Shown here in pieces: positions 35,170 through 46,218 of a DNA stretch of 64,000 bases (position 1 is its first letter; every line of letters begins with the position of its first letter). The DNA is from Hyphomonadaceae bacterium UBA5336. GTDB lineage: Bacteria; Pseudomonadota; Alphaproteobacteria; Caulobacterales; Hyphomonadaceae. The notes below the pieces were generated by a model that worked only from the letters and a program-made list of their open reading frames with translations, did not search any database and was not told the DNA's origin. The stretch is from NCBI GenBank assembly GCA_002408125.1, contig DHQO01000025.1:19745-83744 (forward strand). The letters run 5' to 3'. A program made the position numbers and the translations under genes.

Positions 35170-35873
35170 AGACCACGCGCGACACGCTGCTCGGCGGCCG
35201 GGTCTCTATCGAGCAGCCGGCGGAAGGCTTTCGCGCGGGAACCGACAGCATCCTGCTGGCCGCCAGCCTGCCGGAGGTGGACCTGGCGCTGGAGGCTGGC
35301 TGCGGGGCAGGGGGTGCGCTGCTGCCGGCGGCCTGGCGGCTCGGCGAGAGCCGGTTCGTCGGGCTCGAACGCGATACGGAGATGGCAGATCTCGCGCGGG
35401 CTGGCGTGGCGCTCAACGGATTTGAGGCACGCTGCGAGATTGAAACCGGCAATCTCGCCGACCTTCCAAGAGCCTGGGAGAACCGGTTCGACCTCGTTTT
35501 CTCTAATCCGCCCTTTTTCGAGCCGGGCCGCACCAGCGCGCCCGGCGCGGGCAAGGACGCGGCCTATCTGGAGAGCCTGACCACAGAAGACTGGATCAGG
35601 CAGATGCTGTTTGCCGCCCGACCGAAGGGCTGGCTGGTGGTGATCCACCGGGCGGCGGAACTTGCCGGACTGCTCACCGCGCTCGACCGGCGGGCCGGTG
35701 AGATCACCATCCTGCCGATCCGCCCCCGCGCCGGTGCGCCGGCCAAACGGGTGCTGATCCGCGCGCGTAAAGGCCTGCGCAGGGGGCCAGTCACGCTGCT
35801 CGATGGCTTGCGTCTGGACGATGCAGAGCGCCTGGATTCGGTCATGGCCGGAAAAAGTCTCGACTGGGCATGA
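35166..35873 (+). CDS. SAM-dependent methyltransferase (COG4123, TrmN6-like)
   Basis: 235 residues, GTG start overlapping the DUF2007 stop. DTLLGGRVSIEQPAEGFRAG leads into the SAM site EAGCGAGG, and FDLVFSNPPFFEPG holds the NPPF motif of N6-adenine or N5-glutamine methylases. The family includes the enzyme that methylates A37 of tRNA-Val. The DUF2007-methyltransferase pairing is common in alphaproteobacteria. Confidence 0.87.
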   Translation: MKTTRDTLLGGRVSIEQPAEGFRAGTDSILLAASLPEVDLALEAGCGAGGALLPAAWRLGESRFVGLERDTEMADLARAGVALNGFEARCEIETGNLADLPRAWENRFDLVFSNPPFFEPGRTSAPGAGKDAAYLESLTTEDWIRQMLFAARPKGWLVVIHRAAELAGLLTALDRRAGEITILPIRPRAGAPAKRVLIRARKGLRRGPVTLLDGLRLDDAERLDSVMAGKSLDWA

Positions 35874-35913
35874 CCCGGTTTCCGGCCCGGTTTCGCCTTA
35901 CACGATAGGTCCA

Positions 35914-35941
35914 CCTGTCCTATATAGAGTTGGAGGACAGG
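35914..35941. promoter_or_regulatory. 8-bp inverted repeat enclosing TATATAG before the small membrane protein
   Basis: CCTGTCCT and AGGACAGG are separated by 12 bases that include ATATAG, 28 bases before the start at 35970. It could be an operator over a promoter -10 region or a leader hairpin. Confidence 0.4.
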
Positions 35942-35969
35942 GGCGTGGCCTGACGGAAGGAGCACGCAA

Positions 35970-36110
35970 ATGCTTTTCAAACTGGTCATGGTGATCGGCG
36001 TCGTCCTGGGCCTCGTCATTGCCGCGCTCGGACATCCGAAAATCGGCGGCATGCTGCTTGGCGGCCGCCGCGACGGCACCGACGATCACGACATCAATGA
36101 AGGCTTCTAG
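35970..36110 (+). CDS. Small membrane protein, 46 residues
   Basis: ATG 35970 follows GGAAGGAG with a seven-base gap, a strong ribosome site. The product begins MLFKLVMVIGVVLGLVIAAL, one membrane helix, then a glycine-rich stretch (GGMLLGG) and an acidic tail (DGTDDHDINEGF). I recognise no family. The base composition and third-position GC agree with coding. The stop at 36110 lies 98 bases before glyQ. Confidence 0.65.
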   Translation: MLFKLVMVIGVVLGLVIAALGHPKIGGMLLGGRRDGTDDHDINEGF

Positions 36111-36208
36111 GCCCGTTTGAGACAGAGAGGCCGGCAGGCGGGTCTCCCCGCTTGCGGAAAGCGGCGGCGGGCGCTAGGCCAAGCGCTCTTAGACGACAAG
36201 AGCCCGCC

Positions 36209-37099
36209 ATGCCCGCCGCGCCGACAAAACCCGCTTCTTTCCAGGACCTGATCCTCACCCTCCAGGCCTATTGGGCCGACAAGGGGTGCGCCATCCTGCA
36301 GCCCTATGACATGGAGGTTGGCGCCGGCACGCTGCACCCGGCCACCGTGCTGCGCGCCCTCGGCCCGAAGCCCTGGCGGGCGGCCTATGTCCAGCCCTCG
36401 CGGCGTCCGGCCGATGCGCGCTATGGCGAAAACCCCAACCGGCTCGGCCACTATTACCAGTACCAGGTGATCCTGAAGCCGAACCCGCCGGACCTGCAGG
36501 ACCTTTATCTCGGCTCCCTGAAAGCCATCGGCATCGATGACACGGTGCACGATATCCGCTTTGTCGAGGATGACTGGGAAAACCCCACGGTCGGTGCCTG
36601 GGGACTCGGCTGGGAGGTCTGGTGCGATGGCATGGAAGTTAGCCAGTACACCTATTTCCAGCAGGTGGGCGGCCTGGATGTGCATCCGGTTTCGGGTGAG
36701 CTGACGTACGGCCTGGAGCGTCTGGCCATGTATGTGTTCGGCGTCGACAATGTCTATGAGCTGCCCTTCAACGCGCCGGATTCGCCAACGCCGCTGACCT
36801 ATGGCGATGTGTTCCTGGGCAATGAGGTCCAGCAGAGCCATTTCAATTTCGAGCAGTCTGATGTCGAGATGCTGCTGCGCTGGTTTGCCGACTGTGAAAA
36901 CCAGTCGAACTCCCTGCGCGAGGCGGGCTTCCCGCTGCCGGCCTATGACTATGCGCTGAAGGCAAGCCACACTTTCAACCTGATCGATGCGCGCGGCGCC
37001 ATCAGCCCGACCGAGCGCCAGGCCTATATCGCCCGCGTCCGGGACCTCGCGCGCGGTGCGGCGGCGCTTTATGCCGAGCAGGAGGCGGGGGCGTCATGA
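36209..37099 (+). CDS. glyQ: Glycyl-tRNA synthetase alpha subunit
   Basis: 296 residues from ATG 36209, matching the usual length; the longer open frame upstream is not conserved. The catalytic core is plain: FQDLILTLQAYWADKGCAIL, MEVGAGTLHPATVLRALG, YVQPSRRPADARYGENPNR and VSGELTYGLERLAMYVFG. It works as alpha2-beta2 with GlyS. Unusually, a lipoprotein gene lies between glyQ and glyS, with its ATG inside the glyQ stop. Confidence 0.97.
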   Translation: MPAAPTKPASFQDLILTLQAYWADKGCAILQPYDMEVGAGTLHPATVLRALGPKPWRAAYVQPSRRPADARYGENPNRLGHYYQYQVILKPNPPDLQDLYLGSLKAIGIDDTVHDIRFVEDDWENPTVGAWGLGWEVWCDGMEVSQYTYFQQVGGLDVHPVSGELTYGLERLAMYVFGVDNVYELPFNAPDSPTPLTYGDVFLGNEVQQSHFNFEQSDVEMLLRWFADCENQSNSLREAGFPLPAYDYALKASHTFNLIDARGAISPTERQAYIARVRDLARGAAALYAEQEAGAS

Positions 37100-37599
37100 T
37101 TAGGCCTGTCGGCATCGCCGAGAAATTCGTCCTGTTCATCGCCGCATGCCTTGTTGGCGGCTGCGGTGTGATGCCGTCGGTTCAGTCGGTTGCAAGCGCC
37201 GAGCCCCAGGAGGGCGCCCCGGTGATCGGTGTCATCAACAACCCCAATCCGGACAGCTATTGTTCCTTCCAGCCGATTGATGGCGGGATCGTCTTTGACC
37301 AGCCGGAGACCTGGAATTTCCTTTTCCTTGATGATTTCGATACAGAAAACGGCGTCATGCTGATCGATGGGGAAATGCGCGACCTTGTCGGCATCAGCCG
37401 GACAGGGGACCCGGCGTCGCAGCAGGTCTGGAAGCTCGCCACGTCTGATGGGCAATATAGCGTCGAAATTGTCATGAACCTGGACCAGGACGGTCCCGAT
37501 ACTCCGTATCAGGAAGCCTGGGAATACAAGGGCACGATAACGGTTCGCAACGCGGCAGGTTCTACTGTTGTCGGGCATTCTGGCTGGTGTGGTGTGTAA
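37096..37599 (+). CDS. Lipoprotein of unknown function inserted between glyQ and glyS
   Basis: 167 residues. The N-terminal helix FVLFIAACLVGGC supplies a lipobox (VGGC, near residue 23). The mature part has a pair of cysteines (YCSF and GWCGV at the very end) that could form a disulfide, and no family I know. Its ATG overlaps the glyQ stop (ATGA) and its TAA is three bases before the glyS ATG, so it is locked into the operon. Such a lipoprotein between the two synthetase subunits has no evident link to tRNA charging. Confidence 0.72.
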   Translation: MIRPVGIAEKFVLFIAACLVGGCGVMPSVQSVASAEPQEGAPVIGVINNPNPDSYCSFQPIDGGIVFDQPETWNFLFLDDFDTENGVMLIDGEMRDLVGISRTGDPASQQVWKLATSDGQYSVEIVMNLDQDGPDTPYQEAWEYKGTITVRNAAGSTVVGHSGWCGV

Positions 37600-37602
37600 G
37601 TG

Positions 37603-39807
37603 ATGCCCGAACTCCTTCTCGAACTCTTCTCCGAAGAAATCCCCGCGCGGATGCAGGCCAGGGCCGAAGCCGATCTTGGCGCGGCGCTGGAAGCCAAGCT
37701 CGCCGAGGCGGGCCTGAAACATGGCGCGGTGAGCACATGGTCCGGCCCGCGCCGGCTTGGCGTACGTGTGGTGGATGTCGCCGCCAGGTCCGAGGATGTG
37801 CGTGAGGAGCGAAAAGGGCCCAAGCTTGGCGCGCCGGAAAAGGCCGTGGCCGGCTTCCTGCGCGGGGCGGGGCTGGAGAGCATCGACCAGGCCGAGGTGC
37901 GCTCCGATCCGAAGAAGGGCGACTTCTATGTCGCCGTGATCGAGACGCCGGGCCGCAAGGCCGAAGAGATCATTGCCGAAGCCATTCCCGCCATCATTCG
38001 CGGCTTTCATTGGCCGAAATCCATGCGTACAGGCACGGGCGAGCTGCGCTGGGTGCGCCCGCTGCAGCGGATTGTCTGCGTGCTCGGCGGCAAGGTCGTA
38101 CCGTTCGAGGTCGACGGCATCGCCAGCGGCAATGAGACCGAGGGCCACCGCGTGCATGGGCGCGGGCCGTACACGGTCACGGGCTGGGCGGACTATCAGA
38201 GCCAGCTGGAAGGCGAGGGGCATGTGCTGCTCACGCGCGCGGCGCGGCGCGACCTGATCGAGAAACAGGCGCTGGCGCTCTGCAAAAAGAGCGGGCTCAC
38301 CCTGATTGAGGACAAGGGTCTTCTGGAAGAGGTCACGGGGCTGGCGGAATGGCCGGTGGTTATCCTCGGCGATATGGACCCGGCCTTCCTTGAGCTGCCG
38401 CCGGAAGTCATCCAGCTCTCCATGCGTACCCACCAGAAATACTTCGCGGTGGAGGGCGAAAAGACCGGCCAGCTCGCGCCGAACTTCATTGTCGTGGCCA
38501 ATATCGAGGCCAGCGATGGCGGCGTTGCCATCGCGGCGGGCAATTCCAGGGTGCTGTCCGCACGCCTCGATGATGCGCGCTTCTTCTGGGAGAATGACAA
38601 GGCAACCGGCCTTGAGGCCATGGCGCCGAAACTGGCGACGATTGCCTTCAAGGAAGAGCTCGGCTCGATCGGCGACAAGGTGGCGCGGGTGGCGGCGCTG
38701 GCGCGTGAGCTTGCCCCGAAAGTCGGCGCCGATCCGGATCTCGCGGAAACGGCAGCGCGTCTTTGTAAGGCCGACCTCGTGTCCGAGATGGTCTATGAGT
38801 TCCCCGAACTGCAGGGCGTTATGGGGCGGTATTATGCGCTGGAAGCCGGTGAGCCGGCCGAGGTCGCGAATGCCATCGCCGAACATTACAAGCCGCAGGG
38901 CCCCTCGGACGCCGTGCCGACCGCGCCGGTCTCGATTGCCGTGGCCCTTGCCGACAAGCTCGACACGCTGGTCGGCTTCTGGGCGATTGGCGAGAAGCCG
39001 ACCGGGAGCAAGGACCCGTTCGCGCTGCGCAGGGCGGCGCTGGGTGTGGTGCGGATCGTTTTGGAGAATGAGGTTCGACTTAACATTATCCCCGACTTGG
39101 TCTTTTCACTTCGATTGAATGTTTTGGCGCGCAACATTGCGGAACAACGGAAGTTGGCTGGCAGAAAAGCCAGCGACAACCGAGGAACAGCTCACCGGCT
39201 TACAGAGTTGGCTGCAGAAGCGAACGAACTTGAGGCTCGCTTCAGATTGGGCGCCCGTGTTCAGGCGGAGGAACGCGAGCGACTTCAAGACCTCCTCGCC
39301 TTCTTTGCTGACCGCCTGAAACAAGTCCTGCGCGATGAGGGCAAGCGGCACGACCTGATTGATGCCGTATTCTCACTGGGTGAGGATGATCTTGTCCTCA
39401 TCGTCAAGCGCGTCGAGGCGCTCTCCGATTTCCTCGCCACCGAAGATGGCGCCAACCTGCTGGCGGGCTACAAGCGCGCGGCGAATATCCTCAAGGCCGA
39501 GGAGAAGAAGGACGGCGTGACCTATGACGGCGCGCCCAGCCCGGCGAAAATGACCGAGCCGACAGAGCGCGCGCTGCTCGCCGCCATCGAATCGGCCACC
39601 GCCGAAGTCGACGGCGCGCTCGCGCGGGAAGACTTCGAAGCGGCCATGGGCCATCTTGCAAAACTGCGCGCACCAGCCGATCACTTCTTTGAACAAGTGA
39701 TGGTCAACACCGATGAGGCGAGTGTGCGCGCGAATAGGTTGAATCTTCTTGCGGCGCTTCGTGCTGCAGTGCACAAAGTTGCCGACTTCTCTAAGATTGA
39801 AGGCTAG
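37603..39807 (+). CDS. glyS: Glycyl-tRNA synthetase beta subunit
   Basis: 734 residues from ATG 37603 (a GTG directly before it is possible). It opens with PELLLELFSEEIPARMQ, and has SMRTHQKYFAVEG, NSRVLSARLDDARFFWENDK, DLVSEMVYEFPELQGVMG and ADKLDTLVGFWAIGEKPTGSKDPFALRRAALG, here cited in shorter pieces as landmarks of the HD-like and tRNA-binding parts. Between about 39060 and 39330 the text is family-variable, and codon use changes sharply: many TTG, CTT, CGA and AGA codons that are rare elsewhere in the gene. The frame stays open, and the following DRLKQVLRDEGKRHDLIDAV is conserved, so the gene should be intact. Confidence 0.95.
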   Translation: MPELLLELFSEEIPARMQARAEADLGAALEAKLAEAGLKHGAVSTWSGPRRLGVRVVDVAARSEDVREERKGPKLGAPEKAVAGFLRGAGLESIDQAEVRSDPKKGDFYVAVIETPGRKAEEIIAEAIPAIIRGFHWPKSMRTGTGELRWVRPLQRIVCVLGGKVVPFEVDGIASGNETEGHRVHGRGPYTVTGWADYQSQLEGEGHVLLTRAARRDLIEKQALALCKKSGLTLIEDKGLLEEVTGLAEWPVVILGDMDPAFLELPPEVIQLSMRTHQKYFAVEGEKTGQLAPNFIVVANIEASDGGVAIAAGNSRVLSARLDDARFFWENDKATGLEAMAPKLATIAFKEELGSIGDKVARVAALARELAPKVGADPDLAETAARLCKADLVSEMVYEFPELQGVMGRYYALEAGEPAEVANAIAEHYKPQGPSDAVPTAPVSIAVALADKLDTLVGFWAIGEKPTGSKDPFALRRAALGVVRIVLENEVRLNIIPDLVFSLRLNVLARNIAEQRKLAGRKASDNRGTAHRLTELAAEANELEARFRLGARVQAEERERLQDLLAFFADRLKQVLRDEGKRHDLIDAVFSLGEDDLVLIVKRVEALSDFLATEDGANLLAGYKRAANILKAEEKKDGVTYDGAPSPAKMTEPTERALLAAIESATAEVDGALAREDFEAAMGHLAKLRAPADHFFEQVMVNTDEASVRANRLNLLAALRAAVHKVADFSKIEG

Positions 39808-39821
39808 GGGACTGATTGAAT

Positions 39822-42505
<2,684 letters not shown>

Positions 42506-42509
<4 letters not shown>

Positions 42510-42520
42510 TCGCGCGTTAA
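42506..42520. promoter_or_regulatory. CtrA-type box TTAA-N7-TTAA
   Basis: TTAATCGCGCGTTAA is an exact match to the TTAA-N7-TTAA consensus of the cell-cycle regulator CtrA. It overlaps the ppdK stop codon and is about 330 bases before the SleB-type hydrolase start. The match is exact, but binding is inferred. Confidence 0.5.
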
Positions 42521-42851
42521 CCGTAAACATACACTGCGAAAGCGTGTGATATTTACGTCACACCGGTCGAAGGGGGACAACCCCTTGGTTTACCGGTCTG
42601 ACCGGTCGAAATCGCCAGAAAATCAGCGTGCTGATGACTGGAACATCGATTCTCCCAGTCAAGCGATCCGTTAAGATTACCTTATTCTCACCACAAAGTG
42701 ACACGCCGGAAGCGGCGAGAAACTTGCTTAGTCCCGCTCAGACAGCATATGGGCTGTGCTCTTCAGAACTGGTTGGCAGTCATCTGCCGTTCAGGGGCCG
42801 AGCCCGATAGGTACACAAAAACGGGCCTGTGGTCAGGAAGCTGGTGGGACG
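42521..42851 (+). other. Long intergenic leader with repeats upstream of the cell-wall hydrolase
   Basis: No gene is visible. The region holds an inverted repeat GTGTGA-N8-TCACAC (42544-42563), a small hairpin AAGGGG-GACAA-CCCCTT (42570-42586) that may end ppdK transcription, three copies of ACCGGTC (42562, 42592, 42601), and an AT-richer stretch around 42650-42740 with CGTTAAG. A promoter for the downstream gene is expected in the later half. Confidence 0.45.
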
Positions 42852-43847
42852 ATGATGTTAACTTTGTGGAAAGCGATAGCACGCATTCTGCCATGTGGTG
42901 CCGCGCAAAAGCGTGCCCTTGGTCGTTGGTGGTTGAGCATGACAGACGAAGAACAACGCCGCGTTATGGTGCGGGGGGCGTCTATCGCGGTGTGCGCGGT
43001 TGCCGTGACCTCTGTGCTGCCGATGATCAGCTCGTCGTATCAGTCCGAGCAGGAAGAGGCTGAAGCCCGTCTTCGCACGACCCTGTTTGCCGAGCTGGGC
43101 GATGGCGCCGAAGCCATCCGCGCCATGCCCGACGCGCCGTCGCTGATTGCCCATCCCTGGATCGTGCGCCTGGAACAGAGCCTGGAGCGTGACAGCCAGT
43201 CCGCACTCGGCCGCTATGCCGCGCTCGACCGCGACCGCGCCGCGCTGAGCTCGGTCGTTTCCTTCGATCCGGCAGACCTCTCCCATGCCGAGACACTGGC
43301 CGCAGAGCATAAATGCCTCTCCGAGGCGGTTTATTACGAGGCGCGTAGCGAGAGCATATCCGGCCAGCTTGCCGTGGCCGAAGTCATCACCAATCGCGTG
43401 CGCGACCACCGTTATCCGAACTCGGTCTGCGAGGTCGTCTATCAGGGTGCAACGCGCACGACCGGGTGTCAGTTCACTTTCACCTGCGATGGCTCCATGG
43501 CCCTGCGCCCGCGTGGCCAGCGCTGGGAGAAGGCCCAGGCCGTGGCGGCCCAGGTCATTCTCGACCTCAACGAGCGCCGCACGCACAACGCCACGCACTA
43601 TCACGCGGATTATGTCGACCCGGTCTGGAATTCCGGCCTGGTGCGCACGGAGCGGATCGGCGCGCATATCTTCTACCGTTTCCCGCAGGGCCGTGAATGG
43701 TCCGATGCCCGTGCCCGCATGGCCGCGCGTCGCGCCACCGAGGATGCCAGCCGCATCCAGACAGTCTCGGCCGATACTGCACCGGCGCCCAAGTCGCTTC
43801 AGGTGCTCGAACCGGCCCCTGCCACCAGCGCAACCGCCGCCCCGTAA
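42852..43847 (+). CDS. SleB/CwlJ-type cell wall hydrolase
   Basis: 331 residues. A membrane segment lies at about residues 43-60 (ASIAVCAVAVTSVLPMI). The hydrolase_2 domain at about 150-275 has CLSEAVYYEARSESISGQLA, with the catalytic glutamate, then AEVITNRVRDHRYPNSVC, CQFTFTCDGS and THYHADYVDPVWN. The C-terminus is a proline/alanine tail. Such proteins are lytic transglycosylases or amidases acting on peptidoglycan. The start is one of two ATGs (42852 or 42855). A CtrA-type box lies upstream, suggesting timing with the cell cycle. Confidence 0.87.
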   Translation: MMLTLWKAIARILPCGAAQKRALGRWWLSMTDEEQRRVMVRGASIAVCAVAVTSVLPMISSSYQSEQEEAEARLRTTLFAELGDGAEAIRAMPDAPSLIAHPWIVRLEQSLERDSQSALGRYAALDRDRAALSSVVSFDPADLSHAETLAAEHKCLSEAVYYEARSESISGQLAVAEVITNRVRDHRYPNSVCEVVYQGATRTTGCQFTFTCDGSMALRPRGQRWEKAQAVAAQVILDLNERRTHNATHYHADYVDPVWNSGLVRTERIGAHIFYRFPQGREWSDARARMAARRATEDASRIQTVSADTAPAPKSLQVLEPAPATSATAAP

Positions 43848-43868
43848 TCCTCTGAGGGAGCCCGATAC

Positions 43869-44525
43869 ATGTCAGGCTCCATCTTCGAGGATGTCGACGT
43901 CTATATCGACAGCCTGTTCACGCCGGATGAGGACATTCTCAGCGATGTCCTGAGCCGCGCGGCTGCCGCGGGCCTGCCCGACATCCATATCTCGCCCGGG
44001 CAGGGCAAGTTTCTCTACCTGCTGGCGAAAATGATTGGCGCGAAGCGGATCCTGGAGCTGGGCACGCTTGCGGGTTACTCCACCATATGGCTGGGCCGGG
44101 CCATGCCGCCGGGGGGCAAGCTCACCACGATCGAGATCGATCCGGTGCATGCCGATGTGGCGCGCACATCGCTGGAAGAGGCCGGGCTCAGCGACAGGTG
44201 CGAGGTGGTCACGGCCTCGGCCCTGGAGGCCCTGCCAAAGCTGGAGGGGCCGTTCGACCTCATCTTCATCGATGCCAACAAGGAATCCTATCCGGCCTAT
44301 CTCAGCCATGCGGTGCGGCTGACCCGGCCTGGCGGGCTGATCCTGGCCGATAATGTGGTCCGGCGCGGCGCTGTACTCGGCAATTCGATGGATCCTGCGG
44401 TGATCGGGGCGAAGGCCTTCAACCAGGCACTTGCCAGCCATCCGCGGCTGGAAGCCATCGTGCTGCAGCAGGTTGGGCGGAAAGGCCATGACGGCCTTGC
44501 CATTGCCCGTGTGAAGGACAGCTAG
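43869..44525 (+). CDS. Class I SAM-dependent O-methyltransferase
   Basis: 218 residues of the caffeoyl-CoA/catechol O-methyltransferase type (Methyltransf_3). The SAM site reads ILELGTLAGYSTIWLGRAM, the acidic loop TTIEIDPVHADVA, and FDLIFIDANKESYPAYL plus ILADNVVRRG contain the metal-binding aspartates and asparagine. The substrate is not known. It follows the hydrolase gene by 21 bases and its end overlaps the convergent SDR gene by four bases. Confidence 0.88.
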   Translation: MSGSIFEDVDVYIDSLFTPDEDILSDVLSRAAAAGLPDIHISPGQGKFLYLLAKMIGAKRILELGTLAGYSTIWLGRAMPPGGKLTTIEIDPVHADVARTSLEEAGLSDRCEVVTASALEALPKLEGPFDLIFIDANKESYPAYLSHAVRLTRPGGLILADNVVRRGAVLGNSMDPAVIGAKAFNQALASHPRLEAIVLQQVGRKGHDGLAIARVKDS

Positions 44526-45331
44526 GCCCGCTCGGGAAGGTTCGTGGAAAGCTGCTTGCGCAGCCGCTTGGGCAGGAATTTCGCGAAGAAGCGCGCCCGT
44601 TCGGCATCCTTGCCCACCATATAGTGCACCTCCTCGCCATGGGCCGCTTCCCAGGCGCGCTCAGCCGCCATGGAGACGGGATAGACCTTGGTGCCGGTGG
44701 CACGGATCTGATCCGACATCTTCTCATTGGCGCCGTCTGTATTGCCGATTTCCAGGATCGGTGTGTCGATGAACCAGGGCATCAGGCTGGTGACGCGGAT
44801 ATCGAGATCGCGAAACTCCACGTCCAGCGCTTCGGTGAGGCCGCGCACGGCGAACTTGGTGGCCGAATAGACCGCGAGCTGTGGGCTGCCGATCACGCCG
44901 GCAGTCGAGGCCGTGTTGACGATCCGCGCGCCGGGCGTGTCCGTCAGCGGCTTGATAGAGGCATGCACGCCATTGATGACGCCCTTCAGGTTCACGTCGA
45001 TCACCCAGTCATGGTCCTCCGGTGCGATGTCCTCGAACCAGCCATGGCGCCCGACGCCGGCATTGTTGAACAGGACATGCATCTTGCCATCGGTCTCGGC
45101 TGAAAAGCCGGCGACGGCGGTGGCCCAGTCCTCGCGCGATCGAACATCCAGCCGGGCGACATGGCAATTGCCGCTGCCGATCACATCGGCGACCTCCTCA
45201 AGGCCGGTTTCATTGACGTCATAAAGGCCGGTGAACCAGCCGCGCTGGGCGAAATACCTTGCGGTCTCGGCGCCAATGCCGCTCGCCGCCCCCGTTACGA
45301 AGATGCTCTTTCGCCCGTGTGCCCGGCCCAT
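44522..45331 (-). CDS. Short-chain dehydrogenase/reductase
   Basis: 269 residues. The classical SDR motifs are TGAASGIGAETARYF for the cofactor, NNAGVG, and the catalytic S and YxxxK in TASTAGVIGSPQLAVYSATK. The aspartate in YDVNETGL after the second strand favours NAD. After about 220 a basic C-terminal tail (KDAERARFFAKFLPKRLRKQ) may sit at the membrane. The substrate is unknown. It is probably a separate unit from nadC, which ends 38 bases downstream of its start. Confidence 0.88.
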   Translation of the reverse strand: MGRAHGRKSIFVTGAASGIGAETARYFAQRGWFTGLYDVNETGLEEVADVIGSGNCHVARLDVRSREDWATAVAGFSAETDGKMHVLFNNAGVGRHGWFEDIAPEDHDWVIDVNLKGVINGVHASIKPLTDTPGARIVNTASTAGVIGSPQLAVYSATKFAVRGLTEALDVEFRDLDIRVTSLMPWFIDTPILEIGNTDGANEKMSDQIRATGTKVYPVSMAAERAWEAAHGEEVHYMVGKDAERARFFAKFLPKRLRKQLSTNLPERA

Positions 45332-45369
45332 GCCTGAAATTCTCCCTGTTGTGTTCTTTTCACCACAGG

Positions 45370-46218
45370 TCAGACCACATCGAGGCCGACGTCAATATTG
45401 GGAGCCGAATGGGTGAGCGCGCCGACCGAGATGAAGTCGACACCGGTCTCGGCAATCGCGGCGATGGTATCGAGCGTCACGCCGCCGGACGCCTCGGTGG
45501 TGCAGGCGCCGTCCACCATGGCTACGGCCTCGCGCAGTATTTCGGGAGGCATATTGTCGAGCAGGACCGCATGCGGGCGCCCTTTCAGCGCTTCTTCCAG
45601 CTGGACGAGGGTGTCCACCTCGATCTCCACCATGCGCAGATGGCCGGCATAGGCGTGGGCGCGTTCCAGCGCGGCGCTGATCGAGCCGCAGGCGGCGATA
45701 TGATTGTCCTTGATCAGGATCGCGTCATCGAGGCCATAGCGATGCGCCGTCCCGCCGCCACAGCGGACCGCGCGCTTTTCCAGCGCCCGATGGCCGGGGG
45801 TTGTCTTGCGCGTACACACCACACGCGCCGGCGTGTGAGCGATGGCGCGGGCGAATTTCGCAGTCTGGCTGGCCACGCCCGAGAGGCGGCCGATGAAGTT
45901 CAGCATGGGCCGCTCGGCGATCAGGATGGAGCGCGCCTCGCCCGACAGCGTTGCGATCACATCGCCGGGGGCGATGTCGCTGGCATCGGGAAGGGCGATC
46001 TCCAGCGCTATGTTGTCATCGACCAGTTTCAGCGCATAGGCCGCTGCATCGAGACCCGCGACCACGCCAGAGACGCGCGCGCGGATCTGGGCGCTCATCT
46101 GCGTGCCGGCCGGGATCGTGGCATCGGTGGTAAGGTCCCCGGCGCGGCCGAGATCTTCGGCCAGCGTCAGGCGCACAATGGGGTCGAGCACGATATCGGG
46201 CAGGGGGGGCGGGGTCAT
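45370..46218 (-). CDS. nadC: Nicotinate-nucleotide pyrophosphorylase (carboxylating)
   Basis: 282 residues. CTRKTTPGHRALEKRAV, CGGGTAHRYGLDDAILIKDNH and VEIEVDTLVQLEEAL are the quinolinate- and PRPP-binding stretches of NadC. It converts quinolinate to nicotinate mononucleotide, the third step of de novo NAD synthesis. The ATG overlaps the nadB stop (ATGA). It is the last gene of the nadA-to-nadC unit. Confidence 0.97.
   Translation of the reverse strand: MTPPPLPDIVLDPIVRLTLAEDLGRAGDLTTDATIPAGTQMSAQIRARVSGVVAGLDAAAYALKLVDDNIALEIALPDASDIAPGDVIATLSGEARSILIAERPMLNFIGRLSGVASQTAKFARAIAHTPARVVCTRKTTPGHRALEKRAVRCGGGTAHRYGLDDAILIKDNHIAACGSISAALERAHAYAGHLRMVEIEVDTLVQLEEALKGRPHAVLLDNMPPEILREAVAMVDGACTTEASGGVTLDTIAAIAETGVDFISVGALTHSAPNIDVGLDVV

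Noticed and set aside
37069..38886. 605-codon minus-strand open frame opposite glyS
   Set aside because: Antisense shadow of glyS and the lipoprotein gene, with low-complexity composition and no signal.
39060..39330. Intein or mobile insertion within glyS
   Set aside because: No splice motifs, target duplications or inverted ends were seen and the frame reads through a normally variable linker.
42544..42563. GTGTGA-N8-TCACAC as a CRP/FNR-type site
   Set aside because: The spacer is eight bases, where CRP needs six; kept only as an unassigned inverted repeat.
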